Positions 1 through 9,710 of a DNA stretch of 64,000 nucleotides are shown here, piece by piece. The stretch covers positions 542,501 to 606,500 of the forward strand of contig CM050454.1 in the NCBI GenBank assembly GCA_027563935.2. The letters run 5' to 3'. The notes beneath the pieces were generated by a model. It saw only the letters and a program-made list of their open reading frames with translations, ran no database searches and had not been told where the DNA came from. A program made the position numbers and the translations under genes. This DNA comes from Costus lasius. Lineage: Eukaryota; Streptophyta; Magnoliopsida; Zingiberales; Costaceae. Numbering within the stretch: the stretch's first letter is position 1; every line of letters starts with the position of its first letter.

Positions 1-3000
1 GATATTAGTGTAAAAAATTAATAATAATACCGCCCATGTACTTCAACATACAAGTCATAAAAACATATAGTAGAACGCTATGTGAAATAAGAAAAATTAC
101 CATCATATTTTATGGAATGATTTAAATGATAATCAAAAGCTATTTCCTTACCACGTTTTGATAGTGATATTCATTCACAGAAGTAGTTGCTCATTCAGAA
201 CTACTCACTCTTATTGATGAACAAGATGAGGGTTTATCAAAGAGGTCTCGTGACTCAAATATTTTCCCTGGCAACTTAAATTTGAGGTGTTTTACCATTC
301 TATTTGATCAAGGAGGAAATAGAAGTATATAGCTTCTATTGTTTGAGCCAGCAAGGTGAACTTTTTGAGAGGAAGTTGAAAAGAAAGCCATGGACTTGTT
401 CAATATTTTATTCAGCCACCAATGAGATCAAAGAAATTTAGACCTGTATATGTGACAGGCTCTTTTTCTTAAAATGCTAACTTTTTGTGGCTAAGATATC
501 TGCTAAGGAAATTGAGCATATTATTCTCAATTCTCATCCTAGTGCCCTCCTAAATTGTTGCTCATCCAATAATCAAGGATGATGCTATCTGTGCGATCCA
601 CGATTTTTTCCAGTGGAAATCTATTAAGCGAGGTGACTCTCACTTGGATTACATAGATTGCCAAAGATTGATTTATGTAAGGAATCAAATTGTGCTTGTT
701 GGGATTTTTATTTGAATTATTTGAAGCTTATTCTTTTCCTATTATTTGAGCAAAGCTTGCATCTTAAACTGCATTTAACTATTTTCTGAACGATAAAGAC
801 GTGTGCTACTTCAAAAGATCTCAAGGACACCAGCAAGGTGCCCTATATCTATTATATGCCAAAAGTAATATAGTTATCTTCGACACATGTTCGCATCATG
901 AACTAGCAGAAATAATAGTACTTCTACTTGGTTTCTTATTTTTCTTAGAGCATTGGTTTCATCCAAGTGAAAGAAGAACTTAGTTTGGCGGAGCTTAGAT
1001 TTATTTATGTAAATTAATCTAGTGCATGCTCTGTGGCTGAATAACAACTCAAGCCATCAATCTCCACTAACTGAGATTTTCATAACAGAGGAAAACACTT
1101 CAACTCTTTGTGCCAAGTTTCAAAACTGCACAGGTTTCACTGCCGTAAAAATTTACAATCTAAATACCCGACAAGCATAGAACACATAAGAAGGTGGACT
1201 GTAATTGGAAATTACCTATTAGACTATCACCACTTTGAAGTCAAGGAAAGATAAAAAAACTTACAAGTCACTCACCCAGTCGCTCACCCTCAATCACTTG
1301 TCCGCACACACAGTGCATTGACACTTTCTCTTTTCTAGTCTCGAGTCTCGACCACCTTCTAACGATCCTATCTCTAATCATGAGTACGACAACTTCAATC
1401 ATTTGTCATGAACTCTTCTCCGAGCATGAGTACAATTGATGACCACCAATCCATTTAGGCTTCCATCAAACTGCCTACCGGGATGAACTTTTATTTCCTT
1501 TGTAGCCTTCTTTGGCACTTTTTTTCTCATTAACTAATAGTCATGTTAATAAGTTTCGAAGAGTAATAAGATAGTACTCCTGGTTGCCCAAGGTCAAATA
1601 TGCCAACCATCATTAGCAATAAAAATTTTGTTGCAACAATAATGTGCAATAGTTCCAGCTTCTACATAATCATTTCACACCTTTTTACACATGTCCACGG
1701 CTCTGGACCTGAGCTTCTCCCCACCTAACCACTCGGGCATAGCCACCTGACTAAACATTTATCTTTCACTACCATGCTCGGTATGCAAGTTTTAAACATG
1801 AGTAACAACCTTCACCATGTCGCTCAACTTGGCATGAGTGTCATATATCTCCATGTCTCTCGACTTGGATCTTTTTATTTGAGACACGTCCACCAAAAAT
1901 CAACTCCAAGTCATGCTTAGCTGCGCTCAGGCCCTATGCTGCGCTTTGATTCCTCCTGAATGTTGACTTATGCTTCACCTAAGTTCCTCCTGCTTGTCGA
2001 CTTGTATTCCACTCTAGTTGTTGAGCAAGCATGTCATTCTCAACTTGCCTCACACCCAAGCTTCCATGCCTCTATTTGAAAATTTTTAAGTACTCAGTTG
2101 TCCTTCAAGTTTGACCTCCACAATCAAGGTCTTGCCATGTAACGTTGACTCCAATAGTCTAACACAGTCTCTACTCATTTGTTATACACTGGTAGATAAA
2201 TTAGTATCTTATATATTTGTTCTTTCATAATTCTTTAATTTGTTATAAGTAATTGATTGTATTGCAATATTAGTTCAATGCTTAAAAATGAACTGAATTT
2301 CCTCATGAGTAAGGATTACGATCAAGCTACATAAAGATGTATTGGGTTTTGTTTGAGATGAAACCAAGGATTTAAAAACCTTGGATAAAACTATAGACCA
2401 CAAAATCATTGTTATGTTCATCTCCAAATCCATAGATCTTAAATGAAACACATCGAAGTTAATGTAACAACAGGAAGTTAAACCTAAATTATTGTACCCA
2501 CCTTCATGGGTTTAAAAATAACTTACCCTATCCACTCCAGGGAGTTAAACCTTGAGAACTATCAAACATGGTCAATTCAAAATATTAAATCCACCACAAG
2601 ATTAAATATGAATTTTCTATATTGTAATGGTTAACAAATCATTTTACTAGTGTTAAGAGTTGAGACATGAATATTAATTGCATTGTTGTGTCTCAAGGAA
2701 GTTATTGTAACGAAATTAATTTAGGGATATCTTGCTCTAATCTTCATAGTTAAATATGAAATTGTGCATCTAATGATTTCAATTGTTTCTTTTAAATTTG
2801 TACAGATAAAGAGATGAGGAGCAAGCTAGGTCGGGTCAAATCATGACTACCTAGAATCTATTGATGATCCTATTGACTTATGCAGATAGCATGTTAATAT
2901 GAGTATTGATGTTTTGTACATGGAATAGAATGTGAAATCTAGTTGTAAATTTGAAAGCATGTTATACTTAGTTCATATAGTAAAATGCATAATAAGGAAG

Positions 3001-3148
3001 ATTGCACTCGTCAGAAGTGAAGTGATGTTTTTAGGTGATGTTACAAAGGCACCATATTCACTATGCTGATGCAATTTTTATATCTAATTCATGATGAGGT
3101 GGTTTATATATAGTTTACACTTCATAGTCTATGCTTAAACCTTTAGTA
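1..3148. other. AT-rich non-coding stretch, probably intron or downstream flank of the CGI-58 gene
   Basis: No supported coding exon was found on either strand. Open frames here are short, lack family motifs and are interrupted. The stretch lies downstream of the minus-strand CGI-58 exon at 4669-4850. I looked for the next CGI-58 exons on the minus strand (the hydrolase GWGG, GHSFGG and HFVF regions) and did not find them. Parts at about 1260-2160 are pyrimidine-rich and resemble old transposon sequence, but I cannot place them in a family. Confidence 0.5.
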
Positions 3149-3500
3149 ACCCACCTAACCTTTGCAGACAATATAATTATTTTCTCTAAAGTGGAGAAAA
3201 GTTCAGCTATTAGTATTTTGACAATTTTGGAGACTTCATGTAAATTATCCAGCTTCCATGCTAGCACAACGAAATACAAATTTCTTTGCATCTTGTATTG
3301 ATCATATTCAAGCGGATATTTGTTTTGTGTTTGGTATGCAAATTGGTTCTCTCTGCATCTAACTCCTTGTGAATCCTTTTGGCTTATAGAAGAATCTATT
3401 CAAGATTTTCTCTTATTAATTTGCTTGAAGGAATAATCAAAAGTCAAAATAGTAAATATATCTTTTATGCAAGCAAATTAGTGTTGATTCGTTCATTTTT
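3149..3500 (+). pseudogene. Degraded LINE reverse transcriptase (ORF2) remnant
   Basis: Three pieces of a plant LINE ORF2 can be read on the plus strand in shifting frames. The first, 3149-3301, is open for about 50 codons and reads THLTFADNIIIFSKVEKSS; FADN corresponds to the RT catalytic YADD/FADD box with the second Asp lost. The second, around 3290-3361, reads through IDHIQADICF and GMQIGSL, the region after the palm motif. The third, around 3458-3530, reads YASKLVLIRSFFMVKIMF, matching the conserved stretch of the LINE thumb/connection region (usually S-K-L-V-L-I-R-S-V-L). Stops and frameshifts separate the pieces, so this is a dead fragment. It sits downstream of the CGI-58 exon in the opposite orientation. 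Confidence 0.7.
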
Positions 3501-3530
3501 TATGGTCAAAATTATGTTTTAGAGTGCTTC

Positions 3531-4668
3531 TTACTTGTGCTATCTACTGGTAGGAGCAGCTTTCATACAATATCTAGGGATATAATATAGTTCATTTTTA
3601 TCTACTTATGAATGTGATCTTGTTCCAACAATCAAATTGAACCTATATCTTGTTACTAGTGTTTTCTTGTTTCTCTCATTTAACACCTAGTGCGAATAGA
3701 TAAGATACAATAATATGGTTCGACCATTGGTAACCAGATGGTATGCAGTATGACAGTTAAATTTTCACCTTAAAGCACCTTCAGGTCAAGTGATAAAGTG
3801 GTTTAATTGCCTACTGCTAGAAGAAGATACAAAATCAAGTTTGCGTATAAGCCCATTTGACTAACTAGGTAGTCAGATCTTGTAGTGTGATTTAATAGGA
3901 GAGTTCCTTTGTTTTCCCTCCTCACCTGGCTGCTCTTTATTTATAGATTAACCACACTGGACAGGTTCTATCAATGGGGCAGTTCTACTAGACATACAGC
4001 AGTCAGCAGACTTTCTTTTTTGTGACATGTGATGGGGATATTGGGCACCTTTCCTTCTAATTGGCTCTTCCAAAGAAAAAAGTGTCGGGTTCTGTATATT
4101 ATCATGCAATTTTCTCGTTATGCAAAAAATGGTCTTGGGAGAAGGTATAGATTACTTCTGCATTTCGAGTGAAAATATTATTATAAGGCGAGGAAACTAT
4201 CTCTCGCTGCATGTGTCTATCATCTGGGGGTCAAATGTAAACAATCATCATGGGAAAAGGGGCAAACTGGCTAGGCATGTTCTTGAGCAAATTATTCATG
4301 ATGTTTTCCGTCAAGTGGCTAATTGGAACAATTTAGTGAAACCGGATTTGAAGTGATTTCTACTCTAACTGGAACTGTACTCGTCCGTCCAGTAGAGGAG
4401 GAAATGAATACGGTAACAATTTTAGGATCGGGTTTTGCGTTGTGTGGTGCCTATCTCTTTTTTCCACGGAACATGGCACATCTCTTTTTTTTTTGAGGGG
4501 TTTGTTTGTTAATTTCTCCTGCAATTTAAAACAGAGGTAGAATTGGCCGCGAGCATAACTGCTGATCTCAGATTATAGACAGATATAAAGGTTTATCAGA
4601 GAAATAGAACAATTGATAGCCACATGAATTTTGCTTTTCTTTGAGAAGGAAGATTAGGTAGGACTCAC
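3531..4668. other. Non-coding stretch next to CGI-58 exon 1
   Basis: This lies on the 3' side of the CGI-58 exon 1 donor and is presumably part of intron 1. A 78-codon plus-strand ORF at 4120-4356 is present but matches no family I recognise. No other structure stands out. Confidence 0.4.
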
Positions 4669-4850
4669 TTTACGAGGGAAAGAAGACGCTTCTCGGCAGC
4701 GATGATGTGATCGGTGTAAGTCGTGATCCACCGCAGCGCCCTCGGCCACGCCCACCTACTTGTCGCCGCAGTAGAGGAAGAAGACTCCGCCGCCGCAGCC
4801 CTTCCGATTTCCTCCGCCATTCTCGCTGCCGCCACAGACGCTCTGCTCAT
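4669..4850 (-). CDS. First exon of a CGI-58/ABHD5-type alpha/beta hydrolase (lysophosphatidate acyltransferase-like)
   Basis: The minus-strand exon encodes MAEEIG followed by an Ala/Ser-rich linker and then RALRWITTYTDHIIAAEKRL. This closely matches the N-terminus of the plant CGI-58 homologue (Arabidopsis At4g24160), which reads LRWIPTSTDHIIAAEKRLLS at that point. That family is a soluble alpha/beta hydrolase with reported lysophosphatidic-acid acyltransferase and lipase activity, acting in lipid-droplet and peroxisomal lipid homeostasis. I chose the ATG at 4848-4850 because the Arabidopsis protein also has about 11 residues before MAEEI; the alternative start is 4818-4820. The exon ends after two bases of a Lys codon at a good donor (GTGAGT). 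The catalytic exons (GxSxG, His) are not found in the 4.7 kb downstream inside the window, so intron 1 is either very long or the copy is incomplete. A gypsy retroelement begins about 130-170 bp upstream. Confidence 0.75.
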
Positions 4851-4951
4851 CCGAAAACTAGAACAATCCCCTTCCCACCACTGCGTGAAACCTCTTGGCC
4901 AAGGCTTGCCCCTCAAGATATTTCCATTACCGGCCTGCCTTGGTTTGATAA

Positions 4952-4972
4952 ATATATATATATATATATATA
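4952..4972. repeat. (AT)n microsatellite
   Basis: About ten AT dinucleotides lie between the CGI-58 5' region and the gypsy fragment. Confidence 0.9.
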
Positions 4973-5009
4973 GGAATTAGAAATTTTGGTGCCACGATGA
5001 CCGCGCACT

Positions 5010-5939
5010 TCATTTGACTCGCGAGTTCACGACTAGTCCTCCAGTCCTGCGGCGCATGTCGTCGTGCGGCGCATGTCCTCGGACCTCCATTGCCGCCCAG
5101 GGTTGGAGATTCCGAAGGAAGAAGTACCTCTTATATCCCTCCGCCATCTCGGGTAGCTCCAACATCAGCGCGGAGAACGTTCTGACATACTCCTGAATCG
5201 TCCCCGTGTGCTTTGGCCGATCCACCGCCTCTCGCGCTTGGTCCACCGAGTTTCCGGGAAGAAACTGCTGTCGCAGTTCCTCTCGGAACACCTCCCATGT
5301 CCAACTAGCCGCCTCTGATGTCTAATCAACTTTGGTTCTCCACCAGAGTTTTGCATCGTCTGAGAGATATGTTTTGCACACCCTCACCTTCTCCTGATCT
5401 GAAACATGGTTAGCCTCAAAGTATTGCTGCATATCTCAAAGGAAGTTACCCAATACTTTTGCTGATCTGGCCCCCTTGAACATTGCAGGCTCTGGGGTGC
5501 GAATCTTCCCGTTGCCGTTGGGAGCCCCATACTCTGTCCTGGTTGCGGTAGGGGCACCTCCTTGTGCCTGCGCCAATGCCATGCGCGTCACTGCAAGATC
5601 TGCCAATATCTGCTGTTGTGCTGCCGTGGAGTTGGTTAACTGTGTCGTCAAGTTTGCTACCTGTCCTTGCAACGCGGTCACTTGCTGGGTTTGTGCCGTC
5701 AAGGCCGCTACCTGTCCTTGCAAGGTTGCTACCTGCTATTGTAGCGCCGCCATCCCTTCAAAATTTTGCTGGGATTCAGCCATTCCAGCCAAAGTTTGTT
5801 GAAGGACCGTAATTTGCAATCTTTGCTCCTCTACCGTGCGATGGATGTCCTCCACCTGAGGAACCACCGCATCTCTGCTGTTTCCTGTCAAACCGAGCAC
5901 CTGCTCGATTCGCGCAATACGATCTCCTTGATTCACCAT
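5010..5939 (-). pseudogene. Ty3/gypsy gag (Retrotrans_gag) pseudogene
   Basis: One minus-strand frame runs from ATG 5939 to about 5010 with three internal stops (at 5736 and near 5436 and 5320). The first part is a Gln-rich coiled coil made of QGQVA.LT-type repeats. After it comes the capsid-like gag core: YLSDDAKLWWRTKVD, then EELRQQFLPGN, then TGTIQEYVRTFSALMLELPE and LQPWAAMEV. These are the standard landmarks of the plant gypsy Retrotrans_gag domain. The Cys-His zinc knuckle and everything downstream are lost. The gag initiator lies 33 bp from the inner LTR end, as expected for a 5' leader. Confidence 0.88.
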
Positions 5940-5957
5940 GTTGTTGGATCACTTTAA

Positions 5958-5968
5958 GCTCTGATACC
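5958..5968 (-). other. Primer-binding site of the gypsy element (tRNA-iMet type)
   Basis: The minus strand reads GGTATCAGAGC just inside the LTR end. This is 11 of the 12 bases of the usual plant PBS (TGGTATCAGAGC) complementary to initiator methionine tRNA, and it fixes the element orientation as minus. Confidence 0.85.
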
Positions 5969-5971
5969 TAT

Positions 5972-7377
5972 TGTCACGCCTCGGTCGGAACGGTCTAAGA
6001 ACAGCACTTATCCGCTGTCTCAGTGTAGTCCGGCGGAACACCGGAACGTGATCGCGCTAGGGTTTCCGGACCGAATCTCGTGCCCAAATTCGAAACCCTA
6101 GTTCTCTGCTCACTTTTTTTCTCCCAAATTACAAGTCAGACAGAAAGGATCGGAAAACCTTAACCCTAATTCAGAAATCCGAAAATCCTAAATTAAAATA
6201 CCTCTCGTCAACTTTTTGATTTTGACCGGAAAGTCAAAATCCGCTGCTTCGCCGAATTAATTCGGGTCGCTGACGTTCGCCTTGCATCAGCCGTCCCGAA
6301 ATCGCGAAATCGAAATCGAATTCAATTTCCACCCGATCGTTGACCGCTCCTCTTCGTTGACTTCCTCGAATCGAACGCCGCTCGTTCGATTCGCCCGCGT
6401 CGTCTTCTTCGTTCGAAAGCACGCCGCTTTCGTTCTTTCCGGCGTCTTCTTCCTCTAGAGCGCCGCTTGCGCTCGTTCGCCGGAGAAGAGCGCCGACAAG
6501 GAAAGGCGTCGCCTTCCACACGTCGGTCACAGTCGAGAGCTTGACAGCCGCTTGCCCTCGGAACACGCGAAGCACCAATCAGAAACACCGAGACTCGCCT
6601 GAGAAGAATGGGATGGAGATGTCGAAACAGATGGTAGATGCAGGGGAAAACTTCCTCTCTTTATTCCTTTTCAAAGACGAGTACAAAACCCCTACCTCTC
6701 CTCTGTTTCACTCACGCCGGCGGCAGACTCTGCCGCCGACTCACAGTCACTCGTTGATCCGCTCGTCGAATCTCTCCCCGATCTCTCTTCTCAATCACTC
6801 TCTGCTCTCTGGACTCTTGGTGGTTGCTTGCTGCCGAACCCCTTTTTCTCTGCCCGCAAGTCAGTTCTTATAGGGCAGAGACACTCGCCTTGTTCAGCAC
6901 CGGACTCGGGCGCCATCCGCGTCGCCTGCTCGAGTAGCAGCCGCATCCGACGTCGGCCCGCATCCTCCGTGCCGCTCGCGTCCGAAGGAAAGAGCTGCGT
7001 CCATGTCCGCTTTAGCCAACTCCTCAATGTCGCCGGAAGACTCGTTCGCCGCCTTCCAAACCTTCGACGTGTCGTCCGCTTCTTCCGCGGGCGTTTGCGC
7101 TGCACGCTGCCGCTCTGTCGCACGCAATGAAGACGCAGGATGACGCGTGTGTCTCGTGCCCGTGTCGTCCGCTATCGCAACACGCTGCCATCTGCGCCTT
7201 CACCCGAAACTTCCGCCGAAGCTGTCGAAGACGCGGCTGCGAGAAGCCAAAATCTCCATCCGATTTTGGCGTTGACCCCACGATTTGGGTTTCTCTTTCG
7301 ACTCTTTGCAGCGTGGGTTTGGGCTGTGGCCCAGTCCAACTCCTCCTGGGCTGAACTGAGGAACCCAGGGCCGAACA
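5972..7377 (-). repeat. 5' LTR of the gypsy element (LTR1)
   Basis: A 1406-bp LTR runs from TG at 5972 (next to the PBS) to CA at 7377. It is GC-rich and contains many small ORFs that are not genes. Its ends match those of LTR2 (7383-8721), but the body is strongly diverged, so the two are not a recent pair from one insertion. Confidence 0.82.
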
Positions 7378-7382
7378 CGTAG

Positions 7383-8721
7383 TGTCACACCTCGGTCGGA
7401 TCGGCCTAAAATCAACGCTTATCCGTTGTCTTAGGGCCGTCCGGCGGAACACCGGAGCGTAGACTCCCTAGGGTTTTCGACCAATTTCTTTCCCCAAATC
7501 AGAGAAGTCCGGAAAACCCTAAATCAATCTCTTCATCCAATTTTGACCCGCTGGTCAAAATCATGCTTCTGCTGACGTCGGCGTGACGTCAGCCCTCCAA
7601 TCGAAATCTCACCGCGCCCAAATTCCCCTGCTGACGTCCGCTAACGTCGGCCGAATTAAAACGACTTCGTTCGAAATCGTGATCGACGCTTTCCGATTTT
7701 GACCCAGTCAAAATCGGAAGGCGTCTTCTCTTCTTCGTCTTCACACAGACGCCGCCTGCGTCACTGTGATTGTGGAGCGCCGCTGCGCTCAGCCGGGAAG
7801 GGGAACGCATCGCCTGCGCTCAGCCCTCCGCCTCTCGTCATTGTCCGGCAGCCGCCCGCCGCCGGAACTCTAGCAGCCGCCTGCTGCTGGGAGCTATCGT
7901 CGAAACCGCTGAAACAGGGGAAGAGGATATCAGAGTGGTGAAAGCTTCGTTTATTCCCGGAAAACGTTACAAGCCTCCTCTCTCAACGCCGACGACCACC
8001 GTCGTCGGTGCCCATCTCCCTCCCTCGCCGGTCATCGCCGGTTACAATCTCTCGTTCACCTTTCTCTCGCCTCGACGCTCGTCGTCGCCGGCTCCCTCAA
8101 GCTCACAGACTCTCCTTGTTCTGTCTGTGGGCTTGGACAGGGCGACGGCGCGCCTCGCCGTCGCCGGTGGTGGCGTACCCGCTCATCTGGTGGATTCGCT
8201 CTCCGTCGCGCACTCCCCCCCCCCCCCCCCCCCCCGTCGTCTCTGCGTTGAGTTTTAAAAGGGAAGAGCCGCTGCCCTTTTGGACCTCGTTGTCCACTCA
8301 TCACGCGGCCGAGTCCGTCGTCCGCGTCCATCGCTGAAGACCCGTTCTCGCGCCGCATCTTCCGTAGGAATCGGATGCTCGTCGTCGCCCGCGTTGATCG
8401 CGTTCACGAGCACCGCGTCTCCCAAGTCCTTCGCGAGCTTCACCCCTGTGCCCGCGTCGTCCTCGCCCGAAGCCGCAGAGTGCATCCGGATCGCTCGACG
8501 ACGACGTTGTCGCTGCGTCCTCGTCGGCGTCGACATCCGCGTCTGACGCACGCGAAGAAGACGAGCCACGCCTGCATCCCGGGTCTAGGTCAACATCCCA
8601 AAACGCCGTTGACCGGGTGATTTTGGGAGACAATTGGGCTCCGCTTTGATTTTTGCAGCCTGGGCTTGGGTTTGGGCCTGGGTTCGGGCCTGGGCCGGAC
8701 CGCTTGAACCGGGCCCTAACA
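7383..8721 (-). repeat. Solo LTR (LTR2) flanked by 5-bp direct repeats
   Basis: A 1339-bp LTR of the same family as LTR1 is flanked on both sides by CGTAG (7378-7382 and 8722-8726), the expected 5-bp target duplication. No internal domain accompanies it, so it is best read as a solo LTR left by LTR-LTR recombination. It contains a run of 21 C at 8215-8235. Confidence 0.82.
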
Positions 8722-8726
8722 CGTAG

Positions 8727-9585
8727 GATAGTGATTGACGAACTTACTTACGTAATTAGCCAAATGGTACGTGTTTAAAATTAGTAAATCGAATTTTAAT
8801 ACGGTTCAAATCGTCTTTGAATTTTATAGGCAGATGTAACTAGTATCCGATATTCGATTTACACATAAATAAATAATATTTGTATTATTAAAAAATAAAT
8901 ATTTAATATTATTATTTATCAAATTATATTTCATACAAATAAATTTAAATGATAATTAAATTTTAATTTTAATTTTTTTTTGTTAGATAAGTTCGTGGAG
9001 GTGGAGATGTCCACGATTTGGTTATTCGAATCTAATTTCTTAACTTAAACTAAACCTACGAGTATAATAAATTTATAAACCACACGTGTTTTGGTTAATC
9101 TATAATTATATATATTATGACTATTGAATATTCATAATCAATATTAGGTATTTATAGCATTAATATTTATAAAATTATTATTGTCGTACCAAAAGTTCTA
9201 TTTAATATGCTCAAATTAAATAAATATTAACTAAATACTCTCCAATAAATATATTATACTTTATATAAATTTTACGAAAATTAATAAATGAAAATATGCA
9301 TAATAACATATTTTTAATTAGAAATTCAATATCCTTTAATTTTATATTTATAATTAGAACAGTTAAAAAATCAAAGGCATAAGCCTTATGTAAGATATAG
9401 GCCCCAGAAAAAAGGCTTAGCCCTTCAGCTATTCTGTTCCAGCCCACAAATATAATCAATTTAAATCTTCTAATAACCAAAAAGAATAAAAATAAAGATA
9501 GGTGTCAACTGTCATGTTTTAGTATATATACATTATACTAATTAATAGCTTAAATAATTATTTTTAAAATTAACTTATATGTTAG

Positions 9586-9633
<48 letters not shown>

Positions 9634-9710
9634 ATATTACTTAAATATAATATTGTTTTCTTAGATGGAATTCACAAGGAAAAAAATACATTGAATCTTA
9701 TCTCGCGTTT
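8727..9710. other. AT-rich intergenic DNA with an (AT)n tract
   Basis: No coding signal. The stretch is strongly AT-rich, with an (AT)n microsatellite at 9592-9632. Confidence 0.6.

Larger units (their letters stand above)
4985..8721 (-). mobile_element. Truncated Ty3/gypsy-type element (gag + LTR) with an abutting second LTR
   Basis: The element is read on the minus strand. It consists of one LTR (7377 to 5972), a primer-binding site and a gag pseudogene (5939 to about 5010), then stops abruptly about 150 bp short of the CGI-58 start codon. Protease, RT, integrase and the second LTR of this element are missing. A second, diverged LTR of the same family sits immediately outside at 7383-8721. 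Both LTRs begin and end TG...CA and share the same outer motif (TGTCAC.CCTCGGTCGGA on the plus strand). Confidence 0.85.

Noticed and set aside
4120..4356. 78-codon plus-strand ORF with a fairly coding-like C-terminal half (KLARHVLEQIIHDVFRQ)
   Set aside because: No family recognised, no plausible splice partners seen, and the upstream half looks like random AT-rich sequence. Left as unsupported.
6234..8633. Many overlapping ORFs of 60-160 codons on both strands
   Set aside because: They lie inside the GC-rich LTRs, occur in all frames and are Arg/Ser/Pro-rich; this is a composition effect, not genes.
9592..9632. Long AT run considered as an origin or matrix-attachment site
   Set aside because: A simple (AT)n microsatellite explains it, and nothing else supports a special function.
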